From Rossellomorea aquimaris (GTDB taxonomy: Bacteria; Bacillota; Bacilli; Bacillales; Bacillaceae_B), in assembly GCF_001877785.1 (NCBI RefSeq), contig NZ_MINN01000074.1:1-64000 (forward strand): 64,000 bases of DNA. The letters run 5' to 3'. This document shows positions 36,292 to 45,482 of this stretch, in pieces (the first letter of the stretch is position 1; the number at the start of each line of letters is the position of its first letter). A program made the position numbers and the translations under genes. The notes beneath the pieces were generated by a model. That model was not told where the DNA came from and searched no databases. It saw nothing but the letters and a program-made list of their open reading frames with translations.

Positions 36292-36594
36292 TTGTGTTAA
36301 AAAAACGGACCAAAACATCAGAGAGTTTCATCATACACGGTCAAGTCCGACGTTTTATCCGGAAAAGCAGGATAATTTCCATCCCTGGCTATCTCTCTAG
36401 TCTAATTTCTAACTTCAAAATCACGTCCTGATTCCGGGGCGGCAGATGCAATAAAGCAAGGGGGCAACGACCAAACTTGTTTATCTTGATAAGAGATTTT
36501 TTAAAAATGTGGATGCAGTCATATGTTATTTAGTCAAACAACCCGGATTAATGAATCAAACCTGGAGTGAAAGAGAAATGTCCGCTTAAACCGG

Positions 36595-36751
36595 GGGTAT
36601 TTCCTCTGCAGCGGAAAGAGATATTATCAAAACCGGGACGGATATTATCAAAAATCTGGATATATTATCAAAAATACCTCATTTATTATCAATAAAGGAA
36701 ATATATTATCAAAAACATATATCTACCTCCGATTATACCCAATGCCGTATC
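36595..36751 (+). repeat. R2 element, copy 1
   Basis: GGGTATT at 36595, five ATTATC boxes at 36623, 36644, 36664, 36685 and 36705 (steps 21/20/21/20), then TATAC at 36734 and GTATC at 36747. It lies in the spacer between two converging transcription units, next to the 3' end of the germinant receptor operon. Confidence 0.88.
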
Positions 36752-36825
36752 TCCGTTCATAACCCATTCAACCCCGTTCAACCGCAGTCAACCCACAATG
36801 CACGCTCTCGCTTTGCCTCCCCAAC

Positions 36826-37917
36826 TCAACCCAGCTGCTTTTTCCTGATCTTTGCTAGTAAAAGAATCAATAAAGGTCCCCCTATTCCTAAAATCAGCTT
36901 GTAAGAAAGTGAGACTTTAATAAACGTTGAGAAGTATGCGTTGTCAGGATATACGATATTTCCAAGATACCAAAGCACAATTCCAAGTGGAAAGGCTACC
37001 GTGTTTGGGTTTTTTATTGAAAAAATAGAGCAAATGCCTATGCAGCTGACGTAGTAGCAGATTAGTAATTTTACAAACAGACTGATGATCCAAATCGCAG
37101 CGATGAGCACTTCTACTCTTTGCAGAAAATCTGCAATGTTAATTTGCTTGGCTAATATGAAGGTTGGGTAGGAATACATAGATGCAACTTCGTGTCCAAT
37201 CACACTGATCACAAGGAACGTTAGGATGATCAGTGATACCCCGCCCATTAAGGAGCCCTTTATCATTACCTTTTTAATATCCACTTTTGTATTCACACAG
37301 GGAATGATGATAAGAAACACCAGAAACTCTAAGAATGGGAGAGACAGGAACGATAATGAACTTTGTATTATGGGTTTTACACCCGCACTCATTACAGGTT
37401 CAAGCTGCTTAAGTTCGATATCAGGTATCAATAGCAGAATAAAGATGATGAACAAAATAATGAATGTTGGATATAAGGTTTCTGCGAAACGAGACATTAC
37501 TTCTATTCCTTGCTTGACCCCATATATCACCGGAACCAGGAAAAGAAGATGTATATACTCTTTTGGAGTTTCAATCATGATTGACTGAGTGATAAAATCC
37601 CCCATATTACTGAGTACTTGTGCACTGAGAAAGAAAAAATATAAGAAATAAAGAGCATTAACAAATTTCCCTGCGTACGTAGTGAATATCCGTTCATTCG
37701 CTTCATAAAGTGTCCGGCAGGAAAATACTTTAGCCATGTGTATGTATAACAATACGATTAAAATGCCGGAGCCAAGACCCAAAAAACCTGAGATCCAGCC
37801 ATCATTTTCTGCTTGTAAAAGCGCCGGGGGAATCAGCAAAATGGAACTTCCGCATGTAAACATGACCACCAGAATCTGCAGCTGCCGTGATGATATTACC
37901 TGTTTCTCATCCTGCAT
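36826..37917 (-). CDS. Spore germination protein, GerB-type subunit (second)
   Basis: 363 residues from ATG 37917, set by AAGGAG nine bases upstream, overlapping the previous gene by 11 bp. Ten hydrophobic helices in the APC-superfamily arrangement of GerAB/GerKB (SRQLQILVVMFTCGSSILLIP start). It is closely similar to the first GerB (both have IMIETPKEYIHLLF), so a tandem duplicate. GerB subunits bind the germinant in the inner spore membrane. Confidence 0.9.
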   Translation of the reverse strand: MQDEKQVISSRQLQILVVMFTCGSSILLIPPALLQAENDGWISGFLGLGSGILIVLLYIHMAKVFSCRTLYEANERIFTTYAGKFVNALYFLYFFFLSAQVLSNMGDFITQSIMIETPKEYIHLLFLVPVIYGVKQGIEVMSRFAETLYPTFIILFIIFILLLIPDIELKQLEPVMSAGVKPIIQSSLSFLSLPFLEFLVFLIIIPCVNTKVDIKKVMIKGSLMGGVSLIILTFLVISVIGHEVASMYSYPTFILAKQINIADFLQRVEVLIAAIWIISLFVKLLICYYVSCIGICSIFSIKNPNTVAFPLGIVLWYLGNIVYPDNAYFSTFIKVSLSYKLILGIGGPLLILLLAKIRKKQLG

Positions 37918-39043
37918 TTCCTCCAACTCCTTCTGCATTCTTAGAGGTTTTTTCGATTTTTTTCTTAATAGGAATCATGATAAGAGAAATCAATGGAATG
38001 AATAATCCAAACAACAATGAATAAGAGAGGATTACATCAGAGACAAACATGGTAAAAAAGGCGATATTCGGATAGATGTAAACAGAAAAGTAGAACACGC
38101 AGACTCCTATCGGATAGGTAAGGATTTTTTTGTTTTGAAAACCCAACAGTTCACCCAGACCTGTCACTGTTGAATAAAAACAAATAATCACCTTGAAAAA
38201 TATACTGATGATCCAAACGGCAGCAGCAATAATTTCCACTCTCTGCAGAAAATCTGCAATATTGATCTTCTTGGCGAGAACATAGGTGGGAAATGGAACG
38301 AGTGAAGAAAATGAGTAACCCAATACTATTAAGATAAGGAATGTGGTGATGACAAGAATCATTCCCCCTATCAATCCTCCAATGATAAAGGACTTACCGA
38401 CTTCTTTTTTTTCACTTACATGGGGGGATATCATCGTTAAAATGAACAGCTCTAGATACGGTACAGTCAAGATGGAGAAAGATCCGTTCAATACAGGTTT
38501 CAAACCTTCTCCCAATACTGGTTCCAAATTCCTGAATTGTCCTTCAGGGATAATAAAGACAATTAATAAAACCAATAGGATCAGGAAAGTAGGATAAATG
38601 ACTTCTGCAGACCTCCCGATCACCTCCAGGCCTTTTATGACTCCGTATATAATTGGCAGCATAAATAAGAGATGAATATATTCTTTCGGAGTTTCTATCA
38701 TGATCTGTGTAGTCATAAAATCTCCCATATTACTAACGACTTCACAGGTGAGTAAAAAAATGAATACTAAATATAAAGAAGATACTGCTTTTCCTGCAAC
38801 TCTCCCGTATATTTTGTTAAATATAGAAAACAGCGATTCCCCTGGATAAGCCTTTATCAATCCCAGATATATCATGATCACACCTATACCAACCGCCACC
38901 CCAATAAGGCCGGATATCCATCCATCATGTTGACTTGATTGAATCAGAGAAGGGGGGACCAGCAGAATCGAACTCCCTACCGAAAAAAATAGAACTAAAA
39001 GCTTAAACTGGCGGGGGGATATTTTTTCTAACGGACCATTCAT
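37907..39043 (-). CDS. Spore germination protein, GerB-type subunit (first)
   Basis: 378 residues, ten TM helices, AGGAGA before ATG 39043. It has the same motifs as its neighbour (PRQFKLLVLFFSVGSSILLVP, GDFMTTQIMIETPKEYIHLLF, ILAKKINIADFLQRVEII-like). Two different B subunits in one operon could let the receptor sense two germinants or form alternative complexes. Confidence 0.9.
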   Translation of the reverse strand: MNGPLEKISPRQFKLLVLFFSVGSSILLVPPSLIQSSQHDGWISGLIGVAVGIGVIMIYLGLIKAYPGESLFSIFNKIYGRVAGKAVSSLYLVFIFLLTCEVVSNMGDFMTTQIMIETPKEYIHLLFMLPIIYGVIKGLEVIGRSAEVIYPTFLILLVLLIVFIIPEGQFRNLEPVLGEGLKPVLNGSFSILTVPYLELFILTMISPHVSEKKEVGKSFIIGGLIGGMILVITTFLILIVLGYSFSSLVPFPTYVLAKKINIADFLQRVEIIAAAVWIISIFFKVIICFYSTVTGLGELLGFQNKKILTYPIGVCVFYFSVYIYPNIAFFTMFVSDVILSYSLLFGLFIPLISLIMIPIKKKIEKTSKNAEGVGGNAG

Positions 39044-39059
39044 ATTATCTCTCCTAGCT

Positions 39060-39287
39060 CTACTTAAAGAAGCTGTTGATCCATTGGGTCATTGGTTTAA
39101 ATAGAAAGATGATGACATTCAACGGATTGGGAATTTCCAAATGAAACGCTTCTGCAGCAAAGAGGCCGATTCCAAAGGTAAGGATCGTCAAATAGATAAT
39201 GAGCTCTTTCTTTTTTTTCTTTAAAGCTTTTAAATCCACTAAGAACATACCTGCTGATATTCCGAGAATAATGATCAAGTTGACCAA
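39060..39287 (-). CDS. Small two-TM protein, Ger D-subunit type
   Basis: 75 residues with two TM helices (about 3-18 and 29-50) split by a Lys-rich loop (LKALKKKKKEL), placed 2 bp after gerC and 16 bp before gerB. Small two-TM D subunits inside ger operons (GerKD, GerUD) have been described as modulators of germination. The match here is by size, topology and position rather than sequence. Confidence 0.65.
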   Translation of the reverse strand: MVNLIIILGISAGMFLVDLKALKKKKKELIIYLTILTFGIGLFAAEAFHLEIPNPLNVIIFLFKPMTQWINSFFK

Positions 39288-39289
39288 CC

Positions 39290-40492
39290 TTATCCCTCCT
39301 TACTCAGTGAATGGCCTAAAGAACCTGTATTTCTGACTTTGGCAGAAACGCTAATATCATATTGTATTGCCGGAAACAAATCTTCCCATTCATTCTTGTG
39401 CTTCCTCCAATAGGAGGGTTCTTTCCGATGTAACACACTTCCAAATCCAAGCGTATCTGATTTGAATTCTTCTTGAGAGACACGGATTGCTTCAGTGATG
39501 TCTGACTTTATATGCTTTGACAAGTTTTTCTCAACCTTTTTTAACACTTTCATATCAGAAGGGTCCAATTCACATTCCACGTCCACAAGATTTCCTTCTG
39601 CCTCTACTTCAATCGTTATTTTCGGAACTCCGTCAATAAGCTTCGCATTCATTTTTGCGCTTGAACGGATTATTTCAACTGTCAATTTCTCTTCTTTATT
39701 CATGGGACAAGAGACCATTTCTGATGTACTTTTTATATTCCCTTGCGAGTAGTTGTACCCTTTACTCTGCTGCTCATTAAACCAACCCGCAATCTTTCCG
39801 CCCTTGAAAACAGCTGAGTTATCAAGTTCAAGATATGTTTTGGGATCGGAGGTTTCCGTATTGGGTACCTGCGAGCCTGCCTCAGCATCTCCCATAACCT
39901 TAACACCGGAAATCACCAGTTCTTTCCCATCTGTCTTTAAGTCTTCAAGCACTTCGTCAAATTCATAGGCAGTCGCACTTCCAAGATTTTCATTTGATGA
40001 TTCGAGCATGGTTTTTAATGATAAAGCAGGGATCGGTTCCAAAAATGTCAGTGTCTTCACAATGTCCTTTGCGCTATCCCCGTCTTTTGCCACCACTACA
40101 TAGAAATCTGTTCTGTACTCATGATCTCTTATTAATGGATCCAGAAATTTGGAAATATCCTCTTTCACCAATTCTTCTTGAAGCACCAGTACTTGAATAT
40201 GGCCAAAATATGTTTTGCGCGGCGTTAATTTGGTTAATTTCCGCCAGGTATCGAACAATGCTTCCCCTTCAGCAGAAAGGGTCCTTACAGTGGATCCGAC
40301 AGCACCCTTTTTGGTTGCTTCAGAAGAAACAGTAGGATTGATTACCTGCACTGTAAACTGATAGCCTTTTTCGGTTTTATCCAATCCGATGGCAAGGGCG
40401 ATGACCAATTCATTCAATTCTCTCCGGTTCCAGCAACCGGTGACAAGGCTCGAACAGAGGAGTAAAATGATTATAACTTTGAGTATTTTCAT
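39290..40492 (-). CDS. Ger(x)C family spore germination lipoprotein
   Basis: 400 residues from ATG 40492 (AAGGAAG upstream; 40504 is the alternative). Lipoprotein signal with lipobox VTGC, followed by WNRRELNELVIALAIGLDKTEKGY, the start of all GerAC/GerKC proteins. The C-terminal domain ends in HKNEWEDLFPAIQYDISVSAKVRNTG. It is the C subunit of the germinant receptor, on the outer face of the inner spore membrane. Confidence 0.92.
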   Translation of the reverse strand: MKILKVIIILLLCSSLVTGCWNRRELNELVIALAIGLDKTEKGYQFTVQVINPTVSSEATKKGAVGSTVRTLSAEGEALFDTWRKLTKLTPRKTYFGHIQVLVLQEELVKEDISKFLDPLIRDHEYRTDFYVVVAKDGDSAKDIVKTLTFLEPIPALSLKTMLESSNENLGSATAYEFDEVLEDLKTDGKELVISGVKVMGDAEAGSQVPNTETSDPKTYLELDNSAVFKGGKIAGWFNEQQSKGYNYSQGNIKSTSEMVSCPMNKEEKLTVEIIRSSAKMNAKLIDGVPKITIEVEAEGNLVDVECELDPSDMKVLKKVEKNLSKHIKSDITEAIRVSQEEFKSDTLGFGSVLHRKEPSYWRKHKNEWEDLFPAIQYDISVSAKVRNTGSLGHSLSKEG

Positions 40493-40522
40493 TACCCGGA
40501 TCATCTTCCTTTCGGATGGTTT

Positions 40523-42112
40523 CTAGTTATCAGTGGATTTTTTCGCTGCCTGCTTTGTCAAATTCGTTTGATTGATGAGCCTCGGTCTATTGGAAAGCCA
40601 TTTCAGCGGGAAGTGGAAGATGGAATCTTTTTGATCTGGCTTGTTATACGGAGCAATCGGAAACATATATGGAATGCCGAATGAACGCAGGCTGCAAAGA
40701 TGGATGACCATCATAAAAAGCCCTATCGTAACACCGAACAAACCGAAAGTAGCAGCTAATATCATAAAAGCAAAACGAAGGCCTCTTACTGCTATCGCCA
40801 GGTTGTACGCAGGAAAAACGAATGTAGAAATCGCAGTAACGGCGACGACGATGACCATGGCCGGAGTCACAAACCCTGCTTCTACAGCTGCCTGCCCGAT
40901 AACCAATGCACCGACGATGGAAATGGCCTGACCTACCGCTTTAGGCATCCGGATACCGGCTTCCCTTAGAATTTCAAATGTTACTTCCATGATTAACGCT
41001 TCTACAAAAGCAGGAAAGGGAACACCTTCCCTTTGGGCGGCCAGCGTAATCATCAATGCTGTCGGAATTAATTCCTGGTGATACGTTTTAATCGCAATGA
41101 ATAGGGAAGGGCTCAATAAGGCAAAAAAGAATGCTACATAACGCAGAAGCCTTATAATCCCGAAATCGGAACGCTGGTAATAGTCTTCAGCAGATTGAAA
41201 GAATTGCGGAAAGACAACCGGGACCAGTAATACAAAGGGTGTTCCATCCACCAATATGGCAATCCTTCCTTCAAGCAGCCCTCCAGCCACCACATCCGGC
41301 CGTTCTGAATTGAACATAGTGGGGAAGGGGCTGATCGTACTGTCTTGAATAAGCTCCTCTATATATGCACTTTCTAATATTGCATCAATATCGATTTTGT
41401 CGATCCTTCTTCGCACTTCTTCGACAATGTCTTCATTCGCAATACCTTTTATATACATGATGCTTACATCCGTATGCGTATATCTGCCGACCACCCTGCT
41501 TTCAAGCCTCAAGTCGACACTTTTTATCTTTCTTCTCACCAGACTCGTATTCGTCCTGATATCTTCGGTAAATCCTTCCTGAGGACCTCTTACCACACTC
41601 TGTGTCTGCGGTTCACTCACATCCCGTTTGTTCGGATCTTTCGTCTTCGCCACGACTGCCTGATTATACCCGTTTACAAGTATGACGGAGTCTCCGGAGA
41701 GGATCGCGGAAAAAATATCACCAAAATGATCACAGTACTCGACATTGCCGATTGTCATGATTGAATCTCCGAGTGTAGTTATAAAATTAAGACTGTGGTC
41801 TTCTTGTATATACTTTTCAGTCCATTCCATCACCGATTTTATGACACTGTCCTGAATCTGCTGTGCACCGGATAATCCGTCAATATAGACAATGACCATC
41901 GTTATTTCAGGGTGGGGATGAATTTTTCTGAAAATCAGATCTCCACTATCTCCCAGGACGCTTTTTAAGTAAGCGATGTTTTCATCTAAATTACTCTTTA
42001 AGGCGTCATGGTTATTGTGGCTGAGAGGGTCGTCCACTGCGATGGGTTCTTCCCTTTTATATTTCGGGCTCTTTTTTTTCTTGTTCTTGGGTATGATCTT
42101 AATTGGAGACAT
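40523..42112 (-). CDS. GerA-type spore germination protein (A subunit)
   Basis: 529 residues from ATG 42112, set by GGGGGTGA seven bases upstream; the longer reading from 42175 begins inside the promoter and is rejected. Basic N-terminal tail, soluble domain (LDENIAYLKSVLGDSGDLI, LRLESRVVGRYTHTDVSIMYIKGIA), then TM helices with REGVPFPAFVEALIMEVTFEILREAGIRMP-like GerA hallmark motifs. First gene of the A-C-D-B-B operon encoding one germinant receptor. Confidence 0.92.
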   Translation of the reverse strand: MSPIKIIPKNKKKKSPKYKREEPIAVDDPLSHNNHDALKSNLDENIAYLKSVLGDSGDLIFRKIHPHPEITMVIVYIDGLSGAQQIQDSVIKSVMEWTEKYIQEDHSLNFITTLGDSIMTIGNVEYCDHFGDIFSAILSGDSVILVNGYNQAVVAKTKDPNKRDVSEPQTQSVVRGPQEGFTEDIRTNTSLVRRKIKSVDLRLESRVVGRYTHTDVSIMYIKGIANEDIVEEVRRRIDKIDIDAILESAYIEELIQDSTISPFPTMFNSERPDVVAGGLLEGRIAILVDGTPFVLLVPVVFPQFFQSAEDYYQRSDFGIIRLLRYVAFFFALLSPSLFIAIKTYHQELIPTALMITLAAQREGVPFPAFVEALIMEVTFEILREAGIRMPKAVGQAISIVGALVIGQAAVEAGFVTPAMVIVVAVTAISTFVFPAYNLAIAVRGLRFAFMILAATFGLFGVTIGLFMMVIHLCSLRSFGIPYMFPIAPYNKPDQKDSIFHFPLKWLSNRPRLINQTNLTKQAAKKSTDN

Positions 42113-42144
42113 ATGTTCTTCACCCCCTGTATTGGACTTTTTTA

Positions 42145-42174
42145 TACTATTTGCAATTTGCTTCCAAATATTCA
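42145..42174 (-). promoter_or_regulatory. Candidate sigma-G-type promoter of the ger operon
   Basis: On the minus strand, TGAATA (-35, 42169-42174) and AATAGTA (-10, 42145-42151) are 17 bp apart. The consensus TGMATA / CATACTA is matched at 6/6 and 5/7 positions. Forespore expression is expected for ger receptors. Confidence 0.6.
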
Positions 42175-42336
42175 CGGGAGCAGGGTCGAGAGGGGCATTC
42201 GCATATGAAGGATCGTTTCTCGTGAAAGATCAGGCAAAATCACTCAATTTGTCAGGAGATTTTTTATAAAATGCAGAAAGCTGAACTGTATGGCGCCACA
42301 AGACTGGGGAACAGGAGATATTCCCCCTAACAAAGA

Positions 42337-42493
42337 GGGTATTCGCGCGACTGTCGGAGTGGATATTATCAAAATCGGCGCAGATATTATCAAAAATCCA
42401 AATATATTATCAAAAACAGCCCATTTATTATCAAAAATCCAGATATATTATCAAAAACTTTTATTCACCGCTACTAATACCCGTTACCGTATC
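42337..42493 (+). repeat. R2 element, copy 2
   Basis: GGGTATT at 42337, boxes at 42365, 42386, 42406, 42427 and 42447 (21/20/21/20), AATAC at 42476, GTATC at 42489. It lies between divergent genes (ger operon and esterase). Confidence 0.88.
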
Positions 42494-42603
42494 GACCGGT
42501 ATACCCACGTACGAACTTCATCTCCACAATAAAGGGTTATCCCTCTCACCCGGAGAATACTTACTAAATGAAAGAATCCATATTAAAAAGTGAGGTCACA
42601 CTT

Positions 42604-43482
42604 ATGTTCCGTTCATTAATCGCAAAAGTACTGCGCCTCCTCCCCGATAAAGCAATGAAAACACCGACGATCCCCCTTGAGGATGTCGAAATGAAAAAAG
42701 ATATTGTAGTTGAAACATCCGTTGGACCCACTCAGATATCACTCTATTATCCCCTTGGCGCGAAGCAGGAAAAGTATCCTGTTTATATCAATTTCCATGG
42801 AGGGGCTTTTATCATGAATGATAAGGAACTGGATGATCCTTATTGCCGCTATCTGGCCAATCATGCAGGGTGTGTCGTCCTGAATGTCGAGTACGGGAAA
42901 GCGCCGGAGTATCCTTTTCCGAGGCCGATCCATCAGGGCTATGACATTCTGGGGTGGCTGAAGGGGAGAGCAGATGAATTGGATATTGATGCGGGAAAAA
43001 TCATGGTTGGCGGACAGAGTTCGGGGGCAAATATCGCCGCAGCCCTTTGTCTCTACCTTGAAGAAAAAGGAGAGGACCAGCCGCTGCTGCAGGTGCTGTC
43101 CTGCCCGATGCTGGATTTTGTCACACCGCATGCGGATAAGCCGGAACCGGATAAGCTGCGCGCCCGCTATCCGCAGGTGGCACAGTTCATCAACATGTGT
43201 TACGTACCGGACAAAGAACATGCCGCACATCCCCTGGCATCGCCTGTTCTAGCCGAGGTCAACGGCCGCTTGGCTTCGGCCCTTATTCTCATAGCCGAAT
43301 TCGACGCATTCAGGCCGGAAGCGGAACGTTATGCAGAGAAGCTGAAAAGGGCAGGGGTGAACGTGCAGGATGTTCTGTTCAGGGACTGTTCACATGCGTT
43401 CACTCATCTCGGTCCTAATGAAAAAGCGGAAGAAGCCTTGCAGCTGATCGCTGGAAAAATCGAAGCGGCGTCGAATCTGTGA
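42604..43482 (+). CDS. Alpha/beta hydrolase, HSL-type carboxylesterase
   Basis: 292 residues from ATG 42604 (GTGAGGT upstream; 42568 is an alternative start). It has INFHGGAF (HGG oxyanion hole), nucleophile motif GGQSSGANIAAAL, Asp in EFDAFRPEAE and His in DCSHAFTHLG. This is the hormone-sensitive-lipase family, hydrolysing short to medium acyl esters. It lies just upstream of the carotenoid operon but has a separate spacer and RBS; a link to pigment acylation is not shown. Confidence 0.85.
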   Translation: MFRSLIAKVLRLLPDKAMKTPTIPLEDVEMKKDIVVETSVGPTQISLYYPLGAKQEKYPVYINFHGGAFIMNDKELDDPYCRYLANHAGCVVLNVEYGKAPEYPFPRPIHQGYDILGWLKGRADELDIDAGKIMVGGQSSGANIAAALCLYLEEKGEDQPLLQVLSCPMLDFVTPHADKPEPDKLRARYPQVAQFINMCYVPDKEHAAHPLASPVLAEVNGRLASALILIAEFDAFRPEAERYAEKLKRAGVNVQDVLFRDCSHAFTHLGPNEKAEEALQLIAGKIEAASNL

Positions 43483-43514
43483 AAATTGAACCACCGCTAT
43501 GAAACACATCCAAA

Positions 43515-43539
43515 GTTTTTTTGGTGGGAACAAGGGTAT
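43515..43539 (+). promoter_or_regulatory. Candidate sigma-B-type promoter of the carotenoid operon
   Basis: GTTTTT (43515-43520) and GGGTAT (43534-43539) are 13 bp apart; the sigma-B consensus is GTTTAA, 12-15 bp, GGGTAT. It lies 110 bp ahead of the leader ORF. The S. aureus crt operon is also sigma-B dependent. Confidence 0.6.
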
Positions 43540-43649
43540 AAAATAAGTGCTGAGGATACAGACTTGATAGCATTGGAAAAGCGTTAACCAAGCCGTTTGA
43601 CGGCTTATCATAGTTCAGTGATCCCGAGAATGATCAGGAGGAGACGGAT

Positions 43650-43760
43650 ATGACCACAGGACAAGGCCAAGCGGGATGTGCGAATCTACCCCGGGGTGAG
43701 CATAACCAAAAGATTGTACATAAGAGCAGTAACAAAAAAAGGAGGTGCGTTAATAGATGA
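43650..43760 (+). CDS. 36-codon leader ORF overlapping crtP
   Basis: ATG 43650 follows AGGAGGAG (43637-43644). The ORF encodes a hydrophilic peptide ending KKRRCVNR and stops at TGA 43758-43760, sharing ATGA with the crtP start at 43757. The Shine-Dalgarno of crtP (AAGGAGGTG) is itself codons of this ORF. This is the classical layout for translational coupling. The peptide sequence has no known family, so the act of translation may matter more than the product. Confidence 0.55.
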   Translation: MTTGQGQAGCANLPRGEHNQKIVHKSSNKKRRCVNR

Positions 43761-45253
43761 AAAATAAAACCGTAATCGTCATCGGAGGCGGACTCGGCGG
43801 ATTGTCGGCTGCTATTTCACTGGCACAGGCAGGATATGATGTCTCCCTATATGAAAAAAACAATCACATCGGCGGGAAGCTGAACAGGCTGGATCAGGAT
43901 GGGTTCGGCTTTGATCTCGGCCCGTCGATCTTGACGATGCCGCAGATCTTTGAGCGTTTATTTGCAGCGAGCGGGAAATCGATGAAGGACTACGTCCGGA
44001 TTGAGAAGCTGGATCATCAGTGGCGTTCCTTTTTTCCTGATGGAAATATCATAGACTTATATGAAGATTTGAAGGAGATGGAGGAGAAGAATCCTTCCTT
44101 GAGTGAAAAGGATATCCGTGAATATCAGAATCTGCTGGACTATTCTAAAACGCTTTATGACATGACGGATAAGACCTATTTCCAGCATGGTGTCGACCGG
44201 ACGAGGGAAATCATGAAGCATACGGGTCTGTTCAGTGCGATTAAGAATTTCGATCTGTTTTCGACGGTTCACGGAGCCATTGATAAACGGATCAGCAATG
44301 AGCAGTTCCGCGATATGCTTTCCTATTTCATCAAGTACGTCGGTTCGTCGCCATACGATGCCCCGGCCGTGTTGAATATGATGATTTACATGCAGCATGA
44401 CCAAGGTGTCTGGTATGTGCCCGGCGGGTTGAACAAGCTGGCGGACGGCCTCGTGAAGCTGGCTGAGGAAGTGGGCGTCACCTTCCATCTCGGAAGTCAG
44501 ATCGTCAAACTTGAAAAGAAGGATGGCGAAATCACGGGGGCCGTATTGGAAGACGGGACAACACTGACGGCGGATTATTTCGTTTCCAATATGGAAGTCA
44601 TCCCGGTTTACGAACGGCTGCTGGAGGAAGACAGCCACTATATTAAAAAATTAAAAAAGAAATTCGAGCCGGCCAGTTCCGGACTCGTGATGCATCTGGG
44701 TGTGAAAAAGAGCTATCCGCAGCTGCGCCATCATAATTTCTTTTTCGCTGAAAATATGAAAGAGCAAATGCAATCGATCTTCCATCGACGGGAACTGCCG
44801 AAAGATCCGGTCATTTACCTGGTCAACGTCAATAAGACCGATCCGACTCAGGCTCCTCCAGGTCATGAAAACATTAAAGTGCTGCCCCATATTCCTTTTA
44901 TCCGGGACGAGAACCCGTTTACACAGCAGGACTATGAACAATTCGCCGAGCAGACCCTGATTAAATTGGAAAAAATGGGTCTCGACGGTTTGCGCGAAAA
45001 TATTGTCACAAAGGATATGTGGACACCGGAAGATATCAGGCGGACGTACGGATCCGACCGCGGCGCGATCTATGGTACCGTGTCGGACAAAAAGAAGAAT
45101 AAAGGGTTCAAGCATCCGAAACAAAGTGAACGCTATAACAACCTCTATTTTGTCGGCGGCACGGTGAACCCTGGCGGCGGAATGCCGATGGTTACGTTGA
45201 GCGGCCAGCTGGTTGGGAAGAAAATCGTGGAGAGGGATTCATCCCTTGTGTGA
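43757..45253 (+). CDS. crtP: CrtP/CrtNb-type diapocarotenoid oxygenase (phytoene desaturase superfamily)
   Basis: 498 residues. FAD Rossmann start [20 protein letters not shown], then [20 protein letters not shown] and [12 protein letters not shown]. Internal [16 protein letters not shown] and C-terminal [17 protein letters not shown] are the pattern of S. aureus CrtP (4,4'-diaponeurosporene oxidase) rather than CrtN. It oxidises the terminal methyl group of a C30 carotenoid. First structural gene of the operon. Confidence 0.88.
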   Translation: MKNKTVIVIGGGLGGLSAAISLAQAGYDVSLYEKNNHIGGKLNRLDQDGFGFDLGPSILTMPQIFERLFAASGKSMKDYVRIEKLDHQWRSFFPDGNIIDLYEDLKEMEEKNPSLSEKDIREYQNLLDYSKTLYDMTDKTYFQHGVDRTREIMKHTGLFSAIKNFDLFSTVHGAIDKRISNEQFRDMLSYFIKYVGSSPYDAPAVLNMMIYMQHDQGVWYVPGGLNKLADGLVKLAEEVGVTFHLGSQIVKLEKKDGEITGAVLEDGTTLTADYFVSNMEVIPVYERLLEEDSHYIKKLKKKFEPASSGLVMHLGVKKSYPQLRHHNFFFAENMKEQMQSIFHRRELPKDPVIYLVNVNKTDPTQAPPGHENIKVLPHIPFIRDENPFTQQDYEQFAEQTLIKLEKMGLDGLRENIVTKDMWTPEDIRRTYGSDRGAIYGTVSDKKKNKGFKHPKQSERYNNLYFVGGTVNPGGGMPMVTLSGQLVGKKIVERDSSLV

Positions 45254-45482
45254 TGAGCGTTTTGTTTTATGGAAAATTAATGGGATTCCCGGTATCATTC
45301 ATAAAACAATGGGCTATATAAAAGTACCGAGCTCACATCTTATGGGATTCCCTCCCTATTCCAGGGGGAGTTAGCTTTAATTGAAAAAGTTGATGAAGCA
45401 GATGTTGTAATACGGGTTATTTGGAAACAATGGGACGTGAAAAGGTTGAAGAATATGGGTTCTTGGAAATGAGGGAAAGTAC

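Noticed and set aside
42113-42175. N-terminal extension of the GerA protein
   Set aside because: It would begin inside the likely sigma-G promoter and has no RBS; ATG 42112 has one.
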